Of a stretch of 64,000 nucleotides of DNA, positions 12,990 through 25,774 are shown piece by piece. The position numbers and the translations under genes are program-made. The notes below the pieces were generated by a model, which searched no databases, had not been told where the DNA came from, and saw only the letters and a list, made by a program, of their open reading frames with translations. Source of the stretch: Capsicum annuum (taxonomy: Eukaryota; Streptophyta; Magnoliopsida; Solanales; Solanaceae); NCBI RefSeq assembly GCF_002878395.1, contig NC_061115.1:153940852-154004851 (forward strand), read 5' to 3'. How positions within the stretch are numbered: the stretch's first letter is position 1; the number at the start of each line of letters is the position of its first letter.

Positions 12990-14173
12990 TTAATATGGAT
13001 TAAGGGTGACGTGGGCTAGCAGAAAGTGATGGTTTTCAAGATTAGTGGTGATGGTGTCTTAAGGTACCAAGGTAGGTTATATGTTACCGACATTGATGGG
13101 CTACAAGGGAGGATCTTATTGAGGCTTACGTGTTGGGGTACACTGTCATCCTGGTTCGACGAAGATGTACTATAATTTGAAAGATATCTATTAGTGGAAT
13201 AACATGAAGTAGGATGTGGTGAATTTTGTGGCCAAGTGTATGGTTTGTCAACAAGTGAAGATGGAGCACTTGAGACACGATGGTTTGTCTTAAAAGATTA
13301 AGTTTCTAAATAAAAGTGGGAAGTGGTTAATATGGTTTTTGTTGTTATTCTTCCATGGTCCTGCCATTAGTTTAATTTGATTTAGGTCATTGTGGATAGG
13401 ATGACTAAGTCCGCCTATTTCCTACATGTGAGAACTAATTACTCTACTGAGGATTATGCAAAGTTGTTTATTAAGGAAATTATCAAGATGCATGGTATGC
13501 CTATTTCTATTATATCTGATTGTGATACTCAGTTCTCCTCATACTTTTGGCATTCCTTTTAGAGAGGTTTGGGAACTAGGGTGAACCTTAGCACCAGTTT
13601 CCACCCTTAGACGAATGGATAAGCAGGGAGGACCATTCAGACATAGAAGGATATACTCAGATCCTGTGTGATCAATTTTGGTGCTAGTTGGGTTGATCGT
13701 TTGCCCCTCATTGAGTTTACATATAATAATAGCTACCACTCTAGAATTGGGATGGCTCAACTTGAGGCTTTGTATGGTAGGAGGTGTCGTTCTCCTATTG
13801 GATAGTTTGAGGTTGGTGAGGATGGGTTGTTTGGTCCTAATTTGGTTCATCAGGCTACAGAGAAGGTGAAGGTGATTCAGGATAGGCTTAAGACCACCCA
13901 AAGTCGCCAAAAATCCTATGCAGACGTAAGGTGAAGGGAATTGGAAGTTGAAGTTGGTGATTAGGTGTTCTTGAAGGTGTCTTCCATGAATAGAGTGATG
14001 TGGTTTGGAAAGATGGGGAAGCTTACTCCTATTATGTGGGCTCTTATTTAATTTTGGAGAGATTGGGCAATGTGGCTTATGAATTGGAATTGCCTTTGAG
14101 TTTGGGTTTTATTCATCCGATCTTTCATGTTCCGACGTTGATGAAGTATGTGGGTGATCCTTCCTTGGTGGTT
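12990..14173 (+). pseudogene. Element B integrase (broken; cut by element C)
   Basis: Recognisable blocks are GSTKMYYNLKDIY with FVAKCMVCQQVK (HHCC zinc region, about 13150-13260), a core region with LSTSFHP and TIQT-like sequence near 13590-13650, and downstream [12 protein letters not shown] (about 13765-13800). Stops (often TAG in place of CAG, TGA in place of TGG) are frequent. The frame reaches IFHVPTLMKYVGDPSLVV just before element C begins at 14174. The chromodomain continues at 39717. Integrase would have joined the cDNA to host DNA. Confidence 0.85.
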
Positions 14174-15651
14174 TGATGAGTAATGAATTTTGTCACTCAT
14201 ATACATCCAAATCTATGCACACTACTATGATTAAAAGATGTTAATGAGACATATTTGTCATTTGAATGCACTAATTCTCATCTTTTGCAGGCATACAGGT
14301 GATGAGAAGAAAAGAAGTAAAGTGAGCTAAAAAGAGATCAAAAGGGAAGAAATAGGGCAAAAGTTGGAAATCATGAGCAGGAACTGACCCTTGTTTACAC
14401 GATTGCGGTTTGAGGATCGCGATTGCGGCTAGTCTAAATTAGTCAAAGATGGCAGTTACGATGGGTTTTCTACAATTGCGGGAGATGCGATCGCGACCAA
14501 TGCACCGACGATTGCGATGAGGCAGAAATCAGCCTAGCGGCAGATTTGTAATTTGCCACAGTTGGTTCCAATCTATTAAAAGGAAAAACCCTTTCACTTT
14601 GGCATCATCTTCCAACTACTTTTAAAGTTCATATAGAGAGAAAACTTTCAACTAGTGTGAGATGAACAGTTGTATTTAATCTTCTAGAAAGATTTTTTTA
14701 GTTGTAATTAGAGCTTGGAATTTCGGGATTACTCTTACTTTATTTTCAATTTAGAAAAAAATGTCAATTTGGGTAATGATCTTTTTTCCCTTTTCATGAG
14801 TATCTAAATATTCTATCTTGGCATTATATTTGAATAGGGTGCAAATGTGTAAGGTTTTTTGATTGTTTGTGTGCAATCTTAGTTGATGATAGTAGGTTTC
14901 ACAAATACTTGATAACCAAATTGGAATTTTTTGATTGTTTGTGTGCAATCTTAGTTGATGATGGTGGGTTTCACAAATACTTGATAACCAAATTGGAATT
15001 TGTGGGTGAAAGCCCCAATTTTCCCTAAATTTCACATCATCCTTGAAAGAGGGATGTAGATGGCAAGGTATTAGTGAACAATAATTAGATATTAGCTTAT
15101 TCTTTTACATTATCTTTAAAATGGGGATGGATTGTGAATTTGGTATGTCTTAGCCATCTTCCTAGAAATAGGGAGGCCCAATTGAGGTTTTGGGTGGATT
15201 TGTTTGCCATACCCACAAGGTATTCGAAAGGGTCCAACAATGATTTTTTGGTGGTTGGTTGAAAAACTAGCATCAAAACCCCTTACCTAGCCTACCCATA
15301 TAGTCATTAACTAGATTTTGCATTTAATTATCATGAACCCCTGCATTATTTGCTCCTAGGAAGACATAATCCCAAGACCATTCTCCTATTGGAATATTAC
15401 CTACATTTGTTGCTCTTAATTGGTAGTTTGAATAGATTTTTTCAAAACAATCTTCCAAACCATACCCCCCAAATTTTAATTTATGTATTTTATTTCATTT
15501 ACACTATGGGTATATACTTAGATGCTTTCATCACCCATAGTATTTGAATGCTAGATTTACTCCTCGAGAATTCCACCCCAACTCACGTTGGGTTATTATC
15601 TTTAACAACGATCACCTTTCCCATAAATTATGGAGTAAGTTGAGTGTGACA
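14174..15651 (+). repeat. Element C, 5' LTR (1478 bp) with internal duplication
   Basis: It starts TGATGAGTAATG and ends GAGTGTGACA, pairing with 38320-39711. A cluster of GCGATCGC/CGATTGCG-type motifs sits at about 14398-14522, followed by a TATA-like CTATTAAAAGG at about 14573. A 72-bp unit beginning GATTGTTTGTGTGCAATC is present twice in tandem (14861-15004) but only once in the 3' LTR, which explains most of the 86-bp length difference. Confidence 0.9.
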
Positions 15652-15655
15652 AAAA

Positions 15656-15667
15656 TGATGCCATTGT
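15656..15667 (+). other. Element C primer-binding site, tRNA-Asp type, split by element D
   Basis: TGATGCCATTGT lies four bases after the LTR and continues as TGGAGA after element D (from 30795). Compared with the tRNA-Asp primer site TGGCGCCGTTGCCGGGGA used by Athila elements, 12 of 18 positions agree and all six differences are C-to-T or G-to-A. Element D's TSD (ATTGT/GTTGT) comes from inside this site. Confidence 0.75.
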
Positions 15668-17115
15668 TGATGTGCAATAAAAATATAGCACTTTTGATGC
15701 TTAAAATGAGGAAAATATGCAAGTTTATTAGGCTATCTTGTTAGATATGATCCATTTTGAGTATGTTTTGCTGGAAATCATGTTTTGAATGATAAGTTCA
15801 TGAAAAGGTGAAAAAAGTGTTTTCCGCTATTTTTAGAGCAATTATGGATATTTGGGATGTTTTTCATCTTGTTCGAATCAAATCATGTTTAGGAATACAA
15901 GAAGATCTTAAAATATGACTCCCGACACTTACCAAGTAAACATGTGGCCGCATGTAGGACCTACGGACCACATATAGGAAAAGCAAGTACTAGAAGTCCA
16001 AAATATCGAGAGCTGAACTTCTAAGATTTTTTTTTCTTGATACCTATGATTCATACCTACACCAATGTCAGGACCGCAGGTACTACCTGCACCCTGTGCC
16101 AAATTGCGGGTACAAACCACATGTGGCCGCCGACCTAATTTTCTCCTATTTTATTTGGGTTTTGTTTTAAGGTTTCCTCTTGTACTATAAATACCCTTTA
16201 TGTACTTTTTAGTCAGAGTTATGCACTTTTGATATTCTCAAACATATTTTGATTCCAAGATCCGATTTTGATCTTGGGATTATCTTGTATTGGCTTCAGT
16301 TGATAAATTCAGTTATGATTGTGGGTTTTTACACTTGTTATCATTGTGATTTCATGTATGATTTCAACTATGAATGATATTGATTCCTTCACAAGTATGA
16401 GCAACTGATACCCATAGCTAGGGTTGTGGAAACCCTGGTGGATTGACGAAGTAAGGGAAGTGCTTTTGTTGAATTGAACTGATACCCATGGCATGCATTG
16501 CATTATCTTCACTATAATAGATTTGTTTGCAGTGGCCAATGTTAAGATCCCTCATAGATTATTAATACTTACTCCAAAAGAGGAGTAGTGACTAGGAAAA
16601 GTTAATGACAATAGTAATTTAGTATTTAGCTATCTATCCATGCTACTAGGTATTATCTATGTAAGATGGTTATATTTTATCTAATAACTAAAGATAATAT
16701 TTAACTGGGATCAAGATAGGGGTTAGTAAGCTGACATCATGAGACTCAAAAGGTAAAGGGTAAAATCTATCTACTCATCCAAAAGACTGTTAATGGTACA
16801 TAACTTTTCGATTTTGTATGCAAGGTATCGGTTTAGTTAAACATAGCATGATAAGCCTACGGAGTTAAGAATCTAGGGGGAAACACAATCCTAGTGCTAA
16901 CCAATACTGATCACAACTGAAGTTGATAATGCACTTTGTTTGATTTTTCCATTCAAACCCCTATTCACTTTCCAATTCTTGCCCGTTCATTACAGCATCT
17001 GAAATCTAGGAGTCCATATATTTCCTTGGAATTTGACCCCAACCTTTGTTGGGTTACTAAATTTTTACAGCGACTATATCATCATCTAATAAGAGGTGTT
17101 GTTTGGACGCCGTCA
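15668..17115 (+). repeat. Element D, 5' LTR (1448 bp)
   Basis: It starts TGATGTGCAATAAAA and ends GGACGCCGTCA. A TATAAATA box lies at 16186-16193. Upstream are repeated and palindromic motifs: ACATGTGGCCG twice (about 15938 and 16118) and GCAGGTACTACCTGC (about 16076-16090). The 3' LTR keeps the same layout. Confidence 0.92.
16186..16193 (+). promoter_or_regulatory. Element D LTR TATA box
   Basis: TATAAATA in the context GTACTATAAATACCC, 930 bp before the LTR end. It is preserved in the 3' LTR at 29855-29862. It is the likely core promoter for the D transcript; the start site itself is not visible. Confidence 0.7.
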
Positions 17116-17389
17116 ATGTTGTCTGAACTTTTTGTAGGGGTTCGTGATATTGTATCTCCCTCTCCTCCTAAAGGAGGTCATGACATTATTAATCGATAGA
17201 CTGGTGAGCTTTTAGATCAAGTTGGAATGAGAGGAGGATATTAGAGAAAGCTCAGTGCATAGCTCGGGAGGCAGAGTTAACTGAGCAAAGATAGGTAGGA
17301 GACTATCAGACTGTACTCCGTGGAAACCAGAATAGAAACAGAGGAGGACGACCTTAAGTGATCCCAACATATGAGTATGTTCGGCCGTA

Positions 17390-18608
17390 TTAAGATGACA
17401 AATAGGATTTGAGATACATTGAGTTGACAAATACTGGTGTGTTTGAAGGGTTTCCTACAGATAACCTAAACATGGATCTACTGAATTTTATTGGGATCTA
17501 CACTTCATATACCATACTTGGGGTAGATCAGGAGGCATTGAAACTGAAGTTGTTTCCCTTTTCGCTTACTAGAGAAGCATCTTTATGGTTAGGGGAATTT
17601 CTAAGAGGGTCTATCACTATATGGAGCGAGTTATGCAAACAATTCTTGAACAGGTTCTTTTCTCCATCCAGGGTATTGTAGATCAAGGATGAGATCTATA
17701 ACTTTAGTCAACTACAATCAAAATCTATGTATGAGTCATGGTTCAGGTTAAATAAGAATCTTATCATGGTAACCAACCATTGGATTTCAAGGACAGGCTT
17801 ATTGGAGATCTTCTATAGAGACCTGACTATCAGTTATAGAGCAATGGCTGACACTATCTTCGGAGAAGACTTCATGAGATTACAATGGGAGATGGATTTA
17901 AGTAATATCGATCAAATCTCATTAACTAATTGAGGATTGCAAATTCAAGAGGTTGAGAGAGGTTCTGGCACTTATACCATTGGAGCTTTTGGTGATCTGA
18001 GAGTAGCGGAGGATGCTGTAGCTCAAGAGATTTCACTATTGAGGACAGACATTAGTGAGTTAACCAAGAAATTTGCAATAATAAATTCTATAAAGGTTAA
18101 TGTAGTAGGGGTACAGAGTACAACTTTTAGGGTACACGAGTCTGAGTTAGAGGAGGATGCAAATTACATGGATCATCAGTTGGAAGGTTTTCAAGCCCAA
18201 GGGCAGGGGAATTAAGATTGAAACTATGATGATAGAGATAAACACATTCCATCTGGAAAACAAAATGCAGAATCGAGAATAGAAAAGATGTTGGTTAAGC
18301 TAATGAAGGGTCAAGAGAGTCAAGAAGCTTGCCTTAAAGAACTCAAGGCCGATGTTTCAGGATTGTCCAAGAAGGTTGAGTCACATGCAACTGGTATCAA
18401 GCAGTTGGAGCAGCAATATGGGAAAATCTTTGTTACTTTAGCTGAGAGACCATCAGGAGCACTTCCTAGAGCTAATGTACCAAATCCAACAACACTGGTT
18501 CATTGTCTGGATATTAACACGATTAGTGATTCCCCTCCTGATGAGCACTTTTTGCCCGCTACTAATGAGCCAAAGAAGAAAAATATTATTACTGATGAGC
18601 CATCTTAA
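17390..18608 (+). pseudogene. Element D gag (broken)
   Basis: The frame 17409-17681 contains an LFPFSLTREASLWLGEF block followed by GSITIWSELCKQFLNRFF, the retrotransposon gag core (Retrotrans_gag family). After a stop, the gag continues in three further frames to 18608. The C-terminal part has a coiled-coil-like stretch (LKELKADVSGLSKKVESHA) and a low-complexity tail. I see no zinc knuckle, which is usual for Athila-type gag. It would form the particle; this copy is interrupted by at least three stops. Confidence 0.8.
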
Positions 18609-18749
18609 GCTGAATTTGAGAAGCTGACTTATGGTGATGATGATTTTGGGAGTGATAATGATGAAAATTGGGTAGCAGAAGAGCTCTAAGATATAATATA
18701 GAAATTTTGCATAGATTTTTAGACACATTTAGTGGAAAATAAGGGAGAC

Positions 18750-19110
18750 CCAGGTGTAGTCAACATCCCATGTTCTATTGAGTCTTATGAGACTAATCAG
18801 GCTCTAATTAATACCAAAGCATAAATAAATGAAATACCATTGGTGATATACAAGGTATTGGGGTTAGGCAAACTTAAACCTATATTTGTAAGGTTGTTGA
18901 TGGCTAATTCATCTGTGAAGAAGCCAATAGGTATTATGTGCAATGTATAAGTGAAGGTGGAACCATTTACGTATCTAGTAGATTTTATAATTTTGGACTA
19001 TGAAGTGGATGCTCATTCTCTGATTATCTTGGGTAGACCTTTTTTATCCACTGGCTGGGTGATGATTGATATGGACCTAGAGGAGATCACTTTCAAATAG
19101 AATAATAAGC
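18750..19110 (+). pseudogene. Element D protease region (decayed)
   Basis: PCSIESYETNQALI (about 18766-18810) marks the N-terminal side, and DFIILDYEVDAHSLIILGRP (about 18979-19040) the C-terminal side of an Athila-type aspartic protease. The catalytic block, where D-L-G-A-S is expected, reads NTKA followed by a stop, so the active Asp is gone. GRPFLSTG is well kept. Confidence 0.75.
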
Positions 19111-19439
19111 AAATAATGTCAAATATATGCATGACAGTTCAGCAGTCTGATGATATTAGAGTGGTAGCAGTAATTGATGCAGTTGATGACGATATGGTTA
19201 CCGAAGATGTGTCGATTCAGGAGAAATTAAGGGTAGAAGTATTAGTAGCAGTGATTATAAACTTAGAGAGTGACAAGATAGATGAGTATGGTGAGTTGGT
19301 TCAGGCACTACATGGCAGAGGTTATTACAAATATGCCCCTAAAAAGATGGACCTTGACTTGAAGAATAGAACCACACCTCCTGCAAGACCATCGATTGAA
19401 GAACCAATGATATTGGAATGGAAGGCCCTTCCACCTTAT

Positions 19440-20935
19440 TTATAGTATGCATTCTTAGGGGCCAATAAAACTTTATCAGTAATTATTGCAACAGATCTGG
19501 CAGGAGTGTAGGTGAAAGATTTGATATCAGTGTCACAAAAGTTTAAGAGAGCTATTGGGTGAACCATTGTAGGGATTTCACTAGGTATATGCACACATAA
19601 GATACAGCTTGAGCATTAGAGACGACTGAATCCTCCTATGTAGGAGGTAGTGAAAAAAGAGATGATTATGTGGTTAGATGTGGGGGTGGTTTTTCCTATT
19701 GTAGACAGTAAGTGGGTGAGTCCGATTCAATGTGTTCCAAGGAAAGAAAGAATCATAGTGGTTGCATATGAGAAGAATAAGTTAGTAGCAATGAGGCCAG
19801 TGACTGGGTGAAGAGTATGCACGGAGTACAGAAAGTTGAATAAGTAAATACAAAATGACCACCTCCCTATGTCATTTATGGGTTAGATATTAGACAGATT
19901 AGCAGGCAAGGGTTGGTACTATTTTCTTGATGGGTATTCGGGAAACAATCAAATCATGATTGCTCTCGAAGACCAAGAAAAGACTACTTTTACTTGCCCC
20001 CATGGGACCTTTGCATTCAAGTGGATGTCGTTCGAGTTGTGTAATGTGTTGGATAATTTTTAAAGATGTATGATGTCCATATTCTCTAACATGGTGCAAG
20101 ACACTATTGAAGTTTTCATGGGTGACTTCTAAGTGGTTAGGGACTCATTCAATGAATGCTTATCCCATTTGGCCAGTGCACTACAAAGATATGAAGAGTG
20201 CAACTTGGAACTCAATTGGGAAAAATGCCACTTCATGATGAAAAAAGATATCATGCTAGGGCACAATATCTCCATACATGGTATTGAGGTGGACAAAGCA
20301 AATATTAAGGTGATTGAGAATCTGCCACCACTAGTGTCAGTTAGAGGCATACAGAGTTTTTTGTGTCATACAGGCTTTTATAAAAGGTTCGTCAAGGACT
20401 TATCTAAAATTGCAAGTCCTCTATGTGAGATTTTAGAGAAGGAGGTAAAATTTTTGTTCAATGATGATTTTCTCAAGTATTTCAAATGCCTAAAGGAGAA
20501 GTTAATTTCAGCGTCCATCATTATGTCTCCTGACTGGTCTGCACCATTTGAGGTAATGTGTGATGCGAGTAAAGTAGCCTTGGGAGCTGTTCTAGGCCAA
20601 AGAAGATAAAAGGTACTGCATCCCATCTACTATTCCAGCAAAGCTTTAAACCCCTTATAGAAAAATTACCCAGTTATAGAGAAGGAGCTACTTGAGTTGG
20701 TTTTTACTTTTGAAAAGTTATGATTTTATTTGATTGAGACTAAGGTTATAGTGCACACTGACCATGCATCCTTGAGGTACTTAATGGTGAAGAAGGATGT
20801 CAAACCCATATTTTATCCTTAGGTTCTTTTACTGCAAGAGTTTGATTTTAAAGTCAAGGACCGAAAAGGAAAAGAAAATCAAGTTGCAGATCACTTATCC
20901 AGACTTAAGGAGGAGATCATACAAAAACTGGGGGA
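19440..20935 (+). pseudogene. Element D reverse transcriptase and RNase H (broken)
   Basis: RT blocks in order: KKEMIMWLDVGVV-like start (about 19650), the PVTG and MRPVTG region (about 19790), YYFLDGYSGNNQI (about 19917), TFTCPHGTFAFKWMSF (about 19985) and the active site EVFMGDF at about 20110-20130, where the first catalytic Asp is Gly and a stop follows at 20130. The frame 20133-20609 holds thumb and connection (ELNWEKCHFMMKK, GFYKRFVKDLSKIASPLC) and the start of RNase H (FEVMCDASKVALGAVLGQ). RNase H ends with ENQVADHLSRL at about 20878-20910. Several stops interrupt it. Confidence 0.88.
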
Positions 20936-22265
20936 TAATCTTAAGATAGATGATGTTTTCCCTGATGAGCAAGTGTTGGCATCATCTCATGTCTTGATTC
21001 CCTGGTTTGCTGATTTTGCCAACTTTTTGGCAAGCGATCTTATCCTTGAAGAACTATCCTTCCAGCAGTGTTATGCACGAGGTAAAGAAGTACTTTTGGG
21101 ATGAGTCGTATTTGTTCAGGGTTTATGCTGAAGGTGTGATTTGGATATACATTCTAGAGGTGGAAATGATAAGAATTTTGGAGGCTTGTCATTCTTGATC
21201 AGTTAGGGGTTCACCACAGTGGCATATGAACAACCCACAAAATTCTATAGAATGGGTTTCACTGGCCTTCAATCTACAAGGATGCTTATGATTTTGCAAA
21301 ATCCTGTGAACAATGTCAGCGTCAAGGTAACATTCCACGGTGCCAAGAACTCCCCATGACACCCATTCCAAAGTTGGAGTTGTTTGATGTGTGCAGGATC
21401 AATTTCATGGGCCCATTTGTGAGCTCTTATGGCAGGAGGTGCATTTTGGTAGCGGGTTTTAATGTATCAAAGTGGGTAGAGGTAGTTGCACTTCCATACA
21501 ATGAAGGTAGGAGCATCACTATCTTTTTAAAGAGGAACATCTTTTCCCTATTTGGCATTCAACGTACTACTGTCAGTGATGGTGGGTCACACTTTTGCAA
21601 CCACTTGTTCAAAGAACTGATGATAGATGTGGCGTGAGGCATAAGGTGGCAACACCTTAACATCCTCAGACAAGTGGGAAATTAAAAGTCTCCAATTGAG
21701 AGATAAAGTCCATATTGGTTAAGATTGTGAATGCCAACAAGACTGACTGGTCTAGAAAGTTAGACGATGCATTGTAGGCTTACCGGACGGCCTATAAGAC
21801 CCCCCATATGTACCACTTCATATCAGCTTGTGTATGGCAAAGCATGCCACTTACCAGTTGAGCTTGAGCATAAGGCACTTTGGTCATTGAAAAGGCTAAA
21901 TTTTGAGTCGCGTGATGCATCAAACTTGAAGTTAAGCAAGGTGAATCAGTAGGATGAATTCCAACTTCAGGATTATAAGTGCTCGGCCATATACGAAGAA
22001 AGAATAAATTTGTACCATGACAAGAAGATCGAGAAGAGAATATTCAAACTCAGTGCTTTGGTCTTGTTGTATAATTTATGACTACGTTTGTTTCCTGGAA
22101 AGTTAAAAGCAAGATGGACTGGACCATTCACTATGGTTAATGTGTTCCCATATCGTCCTATTGAGATAAAGTGTGATGGTGATGCTTCATTTAAAGTGAA
22201 CGGGTAGCGAGTGAAACACTACATGAGAAACTGGAAGAAATCAGAGCTTGTGCTGAAATAGACCT
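20936..22265 (+). pseudogene. Element D integrase (broken; cut by element E)
   Basis: The HHCC region is only traceable in pieces (about 21190-21350). The catalytic core starts at 21380: RINFMGPFVSSYGRR, where Asn replaces the first catalytic Asp of the D,D35E triad; TTVSDGGSHFCNHLFKEL keeps the second Asp. A frameshift follows at about 21640. LVYGKACHLPVELEHKALW (about 21823-21880) is the conserved C-terminal block. The frame ends near VKHYMRNWKKSELVLK, and element E sits eight bases after the following stop. Confidence 0.85.
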
Positions 22266-22273
22266 TGGCAAAG

Positions 22274-22957
22274 TGATAAGAGAAAACACTATAAAAACCA
22301 AAACTACATTAAAGAATAGGAGATGAAGATGAAACAATCACAGAAGAAGCAAAGTACACACGGATTTAGAAGCTAAAACTTGCATTAAATGTAAAGATAG
22401 GTAGTGAGACATAAACCTTTACCAATGATAAGAACCAAGGTGTATATTAAACACTAAGACCCATTACAACCAATAAAGGTAACACCACACTCTTACGTTG
22501 ACACAAAAGGGACACGAAGTACCCCAAAGCACCAACGTTTCTAAGACGATTGTCAACTCAAGTGAATCCACACTCAAGTTAACCCTAGTTTCAATTATGC
22601 TTTTCCAAGCCCTACACTAAAGGAGATATACTTTCAAAGAGAGAATAAATCTTCAATATTTATCAAAATCTAAGGAAAATAGAGGCTAAAAGGTCTATTT
22701 AAACTATTAAAAGATAATGAATAAAATTCCCTTAATGAGAGCTTAATAAAAGGGCGCCCCTTGAGTGTTATTTTGGAGTGAAAAAGGTCCTTAATTCCCT
22801 TAATGAAAGGCCCCTCTTGAGTGTAACAACCCTCTTCATTTCTTTATTTGGACAAGGCTTTGAAAAGGCTCCAAAAGATCTTCAATCACTTACAAAAATC
22901 CGAGACTTGAATCTTCTACAAGACCTTGTAATTCTTGTGCTCCTTATGCTTGTATCA
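22274..22957 (-). repeat. Element E, 3' LTR (684 bp)
   Basis: On the plus strand it starts TGATAAGAGAAAACAC and ends GCTTGTATCA. It matches 27032-27713 base for base over most of its length. A palindromic AGGGCGCCCCTT-like block (about 22752) and a second partial copy (about 22808) share the tail CTTGAGTGT. On the minus strand these lie upstream of a TATA-like TTTAAATAG at about 22693-22702. Confidence 0.93.
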
Positions 22958-22968
22958 TCCTCTCCATC
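22958..22968 (-). other. Element E polypurine tract
   Basis: The minus strand reads ATGGAGAGGA directly before the 3' LTR, a purine tract in the right place to prime second-strand DNA synthesis. Together with the primer site it fixes the element's orientation. Confidence 0.75.
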
Positions 22969-23039
22969 TTGAAAGGAATTTGACCTCAAATTCATCACAC
23001 CTTGCAAAACCAAAGATAGAGACAACAAACACATAATTC

Positions 23040-24240
23040 TCATGATAGGAGGGTTAGTATTTGTACCATAATTATATAAACACACCAAGGGGGTACACTC
23101 TTTGAATATAGCCAATAATCCTTTGTTATAATCATCAAACACTTACTACAAGTATCACAAAGGACATGACCAAGATATACATCAAAGAAAGAAGAGTGCA
23201 ACTCGAAATCATCACATCTATCAACAAGCCAAGTTTGTTCATATTTGAAATACATCCACGGGTCCTTTGTGTGTGACATGAAAATTTTAGCATGAAGTGC
23301 ACAAAGGAGGTGGTTTTGGAAAATAGCAAGAGATAAGGAAACTACAATGGTCTTAATGGATTTATTATACCCAAAAGGCAAGACTACCTTTGGCTTAGGA
23401 ACCATAAGATAAATTTGTTTCATTACCTCTATAAAGGACCGCATCAAATATGGTGTCACTATTGATCCTAAGGTCCACCTCACCATATATCATAATCATT
23501 CAAACAAGGAAACCAGCCACCAAACTTACTACCTCTACATAATACCAATTCAAAATTAATAAGGTTATCATCATAGGTAAAGAGGTAGTATAGGAAGGAA
23601 TCAAGTGTGAATACATCACCCAAGGTGCTATTATCTGAAGAGGGTCACTTGATCCAAAAGATATAGCACATGAGGCACACAAGGTTGGAATTGAGATAAT
23701 TAAGCACATTTGACTTCTTCCTTCCAAACAAATGATCAACTTGCCATCTGCAAGTTGGGATTCATTCAATTTAAGCCCAAGTGTGTCAAAGGTGGATGCA
23801 AGTACATGAACAATACCATAAAGTGACAATGAAACAATTGCCCTAGGGTCCTTAATCATGAAACCACCCTTGAGAAAGGTGTCTCTTATCATCACAAGCT
23901 CACAAAAAAGGGTATTACATGAATTGAATTCATCTAAAGTGTTTTCAAGAGTCAATTGTCTTCTTGACCTACAAGTAGTGATACTTTGGTCAAGAATGGA
24001 AACACTCGAGAGTGAACTCTCTTGGTTTATTTTATTACTCCCCTTCTTTAGCGGATACCTAACTTTGTTGGAACTTCCCCCCATGCACAACTTGGGTCTA
24101 TAAAGTGGGTTATAAATCTACAAGAAATACTTTTCATATAGGGAAGGATACAAACATTCACAATCTAACTTTGCTTGTCCCTTTGACCAAGCATCAAGTT
24201 TGATGTGAAGAAATTGCCACACCTCAATAGGTCACTGGGG
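23040..24240 (-). pseudogene. Element E unknown reading frame, C-terminal part (frameshifted)
   Basis: After a frameshift near 24290 the unknown protein continues on the minus strand in other frames: about 24230-23500 (196 codons open from 24090, with IKLDAWSKGQAKLDCECL just upstream and CRSRRQLTLENTLDEFNSC inside) and 23486-23040 (148 codons, including KPKVVLPFGYNKSIKTIVVS and a cysteine-rich CDTCSKC). I do not recognise a domain: there is no RT, integrase, protease or gag signature. The composition (cysteine, serine and aspartate rich) resembles coding rather than random AT-rich DNA. Function unknown. Confidence 0.5.
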
Positions 24241-24292
24241 TCAAATGGGAGAAGTATCCCAGAACATGAGTCAAGGCTATACTCGTTTTTCC

Positions 24293-25774
24293 CTAAGGTG
24301 TCTTTCTATCATTAGACATACCCTCAAGTATACATAAACTACCATTATCATAAAAGGGATCACAACTCAATTTAACATAAGGATCAAGCAATTCATCCCC
24401 ATATTTATCACACAAAGATGGGGTGTCACACAATGGATCACAATTAAGATCACTTTCATAAGAACAATCACTAGTTGGATTTCTTAAACACTTAAGAAAA
24501 TCAAAGTCATCATAACCCAATTGATCATTCTTTTTTAAAAGTAGGACATCACCATCAAGAATAGGATGGTTAACATAATCTCCACTCAACCCTATACTCT
24601 TAATGGATTTCAAGAAATAGGGTAATAAGTGAATCTTAAGCATACCACCTTTCTTTTTAAATACATCATCTTGCACTTAAATAGGTGTCATGCAAGGAGT
24701 TATCTCACTATCTTCACACAAGACATCATGCTTTGAGAAAAATTCACTATTCAAAGATAATGAGTTTAAGCATACAGGTTCACTCTCACAAAAACATATG
24801 TCTTGCTCCGCAACATTTTCATCCACATGATTTCTTTGAGCAAAACTATCATTAAGGACTTCATCACACAATATGCTCAAAGAACCATGTCAATTCTCAT
24901 GGTCAACTCTATCAACATTATCATTAACTTGAGACTTACCAAACACACCACACACATGCTCAAGTAGAGGACTATATTCGTGAGTAAATTGATTATCATT
25001 CACAACCTCACTAGTTATTGGCAACTCACATACCAATGTAGACTCACCTTTCTTTTCATAAGGGTCAACTAGTGAGTGAATACTCTTGTCGCTTGGTAAT
25101 GAAACCCTATTCAAGTTATAAGTGCTAGCACTAGATAGACATAAATCATTCTTACAAAAAGAATCAATTTTATCATCTAAAGAATCAACTAGAGCTTGCA
25201 TACTCACAACAAGATTTTGGTCCTTATGCAACCTAACAACACCAAGAGCATCACAAAAGGAAGATTCATACACTTCTACACTAAGAAAATAAAAAACTAC
25301 ACCACTTTGGCCACTACAGGCCACATTATAACAATTCAAGTTTCTAGGAGTGTAGAAGATAGCTTTGTGACCTCATAGATCATGGAAAGTGTGTTCTTCA
25401 CTTGGTTTTGCATCATGGCATCCCTCATTCTGTCCATCTTGAGGCTCGCCCTCATTCTCCTTGGAAACTAAAAATTAGTAATTTGGATTTTGAGGTAGCA
25501 TTTGAGTGTGTGGAGGTTTTGGTGGACATAGTCTATCAACACCCATTTTTATTCTAATCACTCCACCTTTGATTGAAGCCATATCCTCTTTCATTGAACC
25601 CAAATCACCTTTTATGGATCCCAAATCATCCTTTATTGATCCCAAGTAACCCCTCACTTCCCCCATACCTGAGCTCAACCTAGCCATGTCACGAGGCAAG
25701 GCCTCAAGTCGAGCCAAGATATCTCTACCAACATCATTTCCCAAGACTTGGAAAGTAGTACCCTAGGGTTCCAT
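24293..25774 (-). pseudogene. Element E unknown reading frame, N-terminal part
   Basis: Starting at an ATG at 25774, one minus-strand frame runs nearly 1.5 kb to 24293, interrupted only by about five stops (one is TAG at codon 4). The N-terminal region predicts a coiled coil with a repeated SIK/SMK-D-L/M-G heptad (LGSIKDDLGSIKGDLGSMKE, about 25560-25640), then a proline segment, then a long acidic, Cys/Ser/Asp-rich region. The persistence of one frame with few stops argues for an ancestral protein of perhaps 850-900 residues together with the C-terminal part. No family is recognised. Confidence 0.55.

Noticed and set aside
17116..17140. Primer-binding site of element D
   Set aside because: The bases after the 5' LTR (ATGTTGTCTGAAC) match neither the tRNA-iMet nor the tRNA-Asp site well enough to call.
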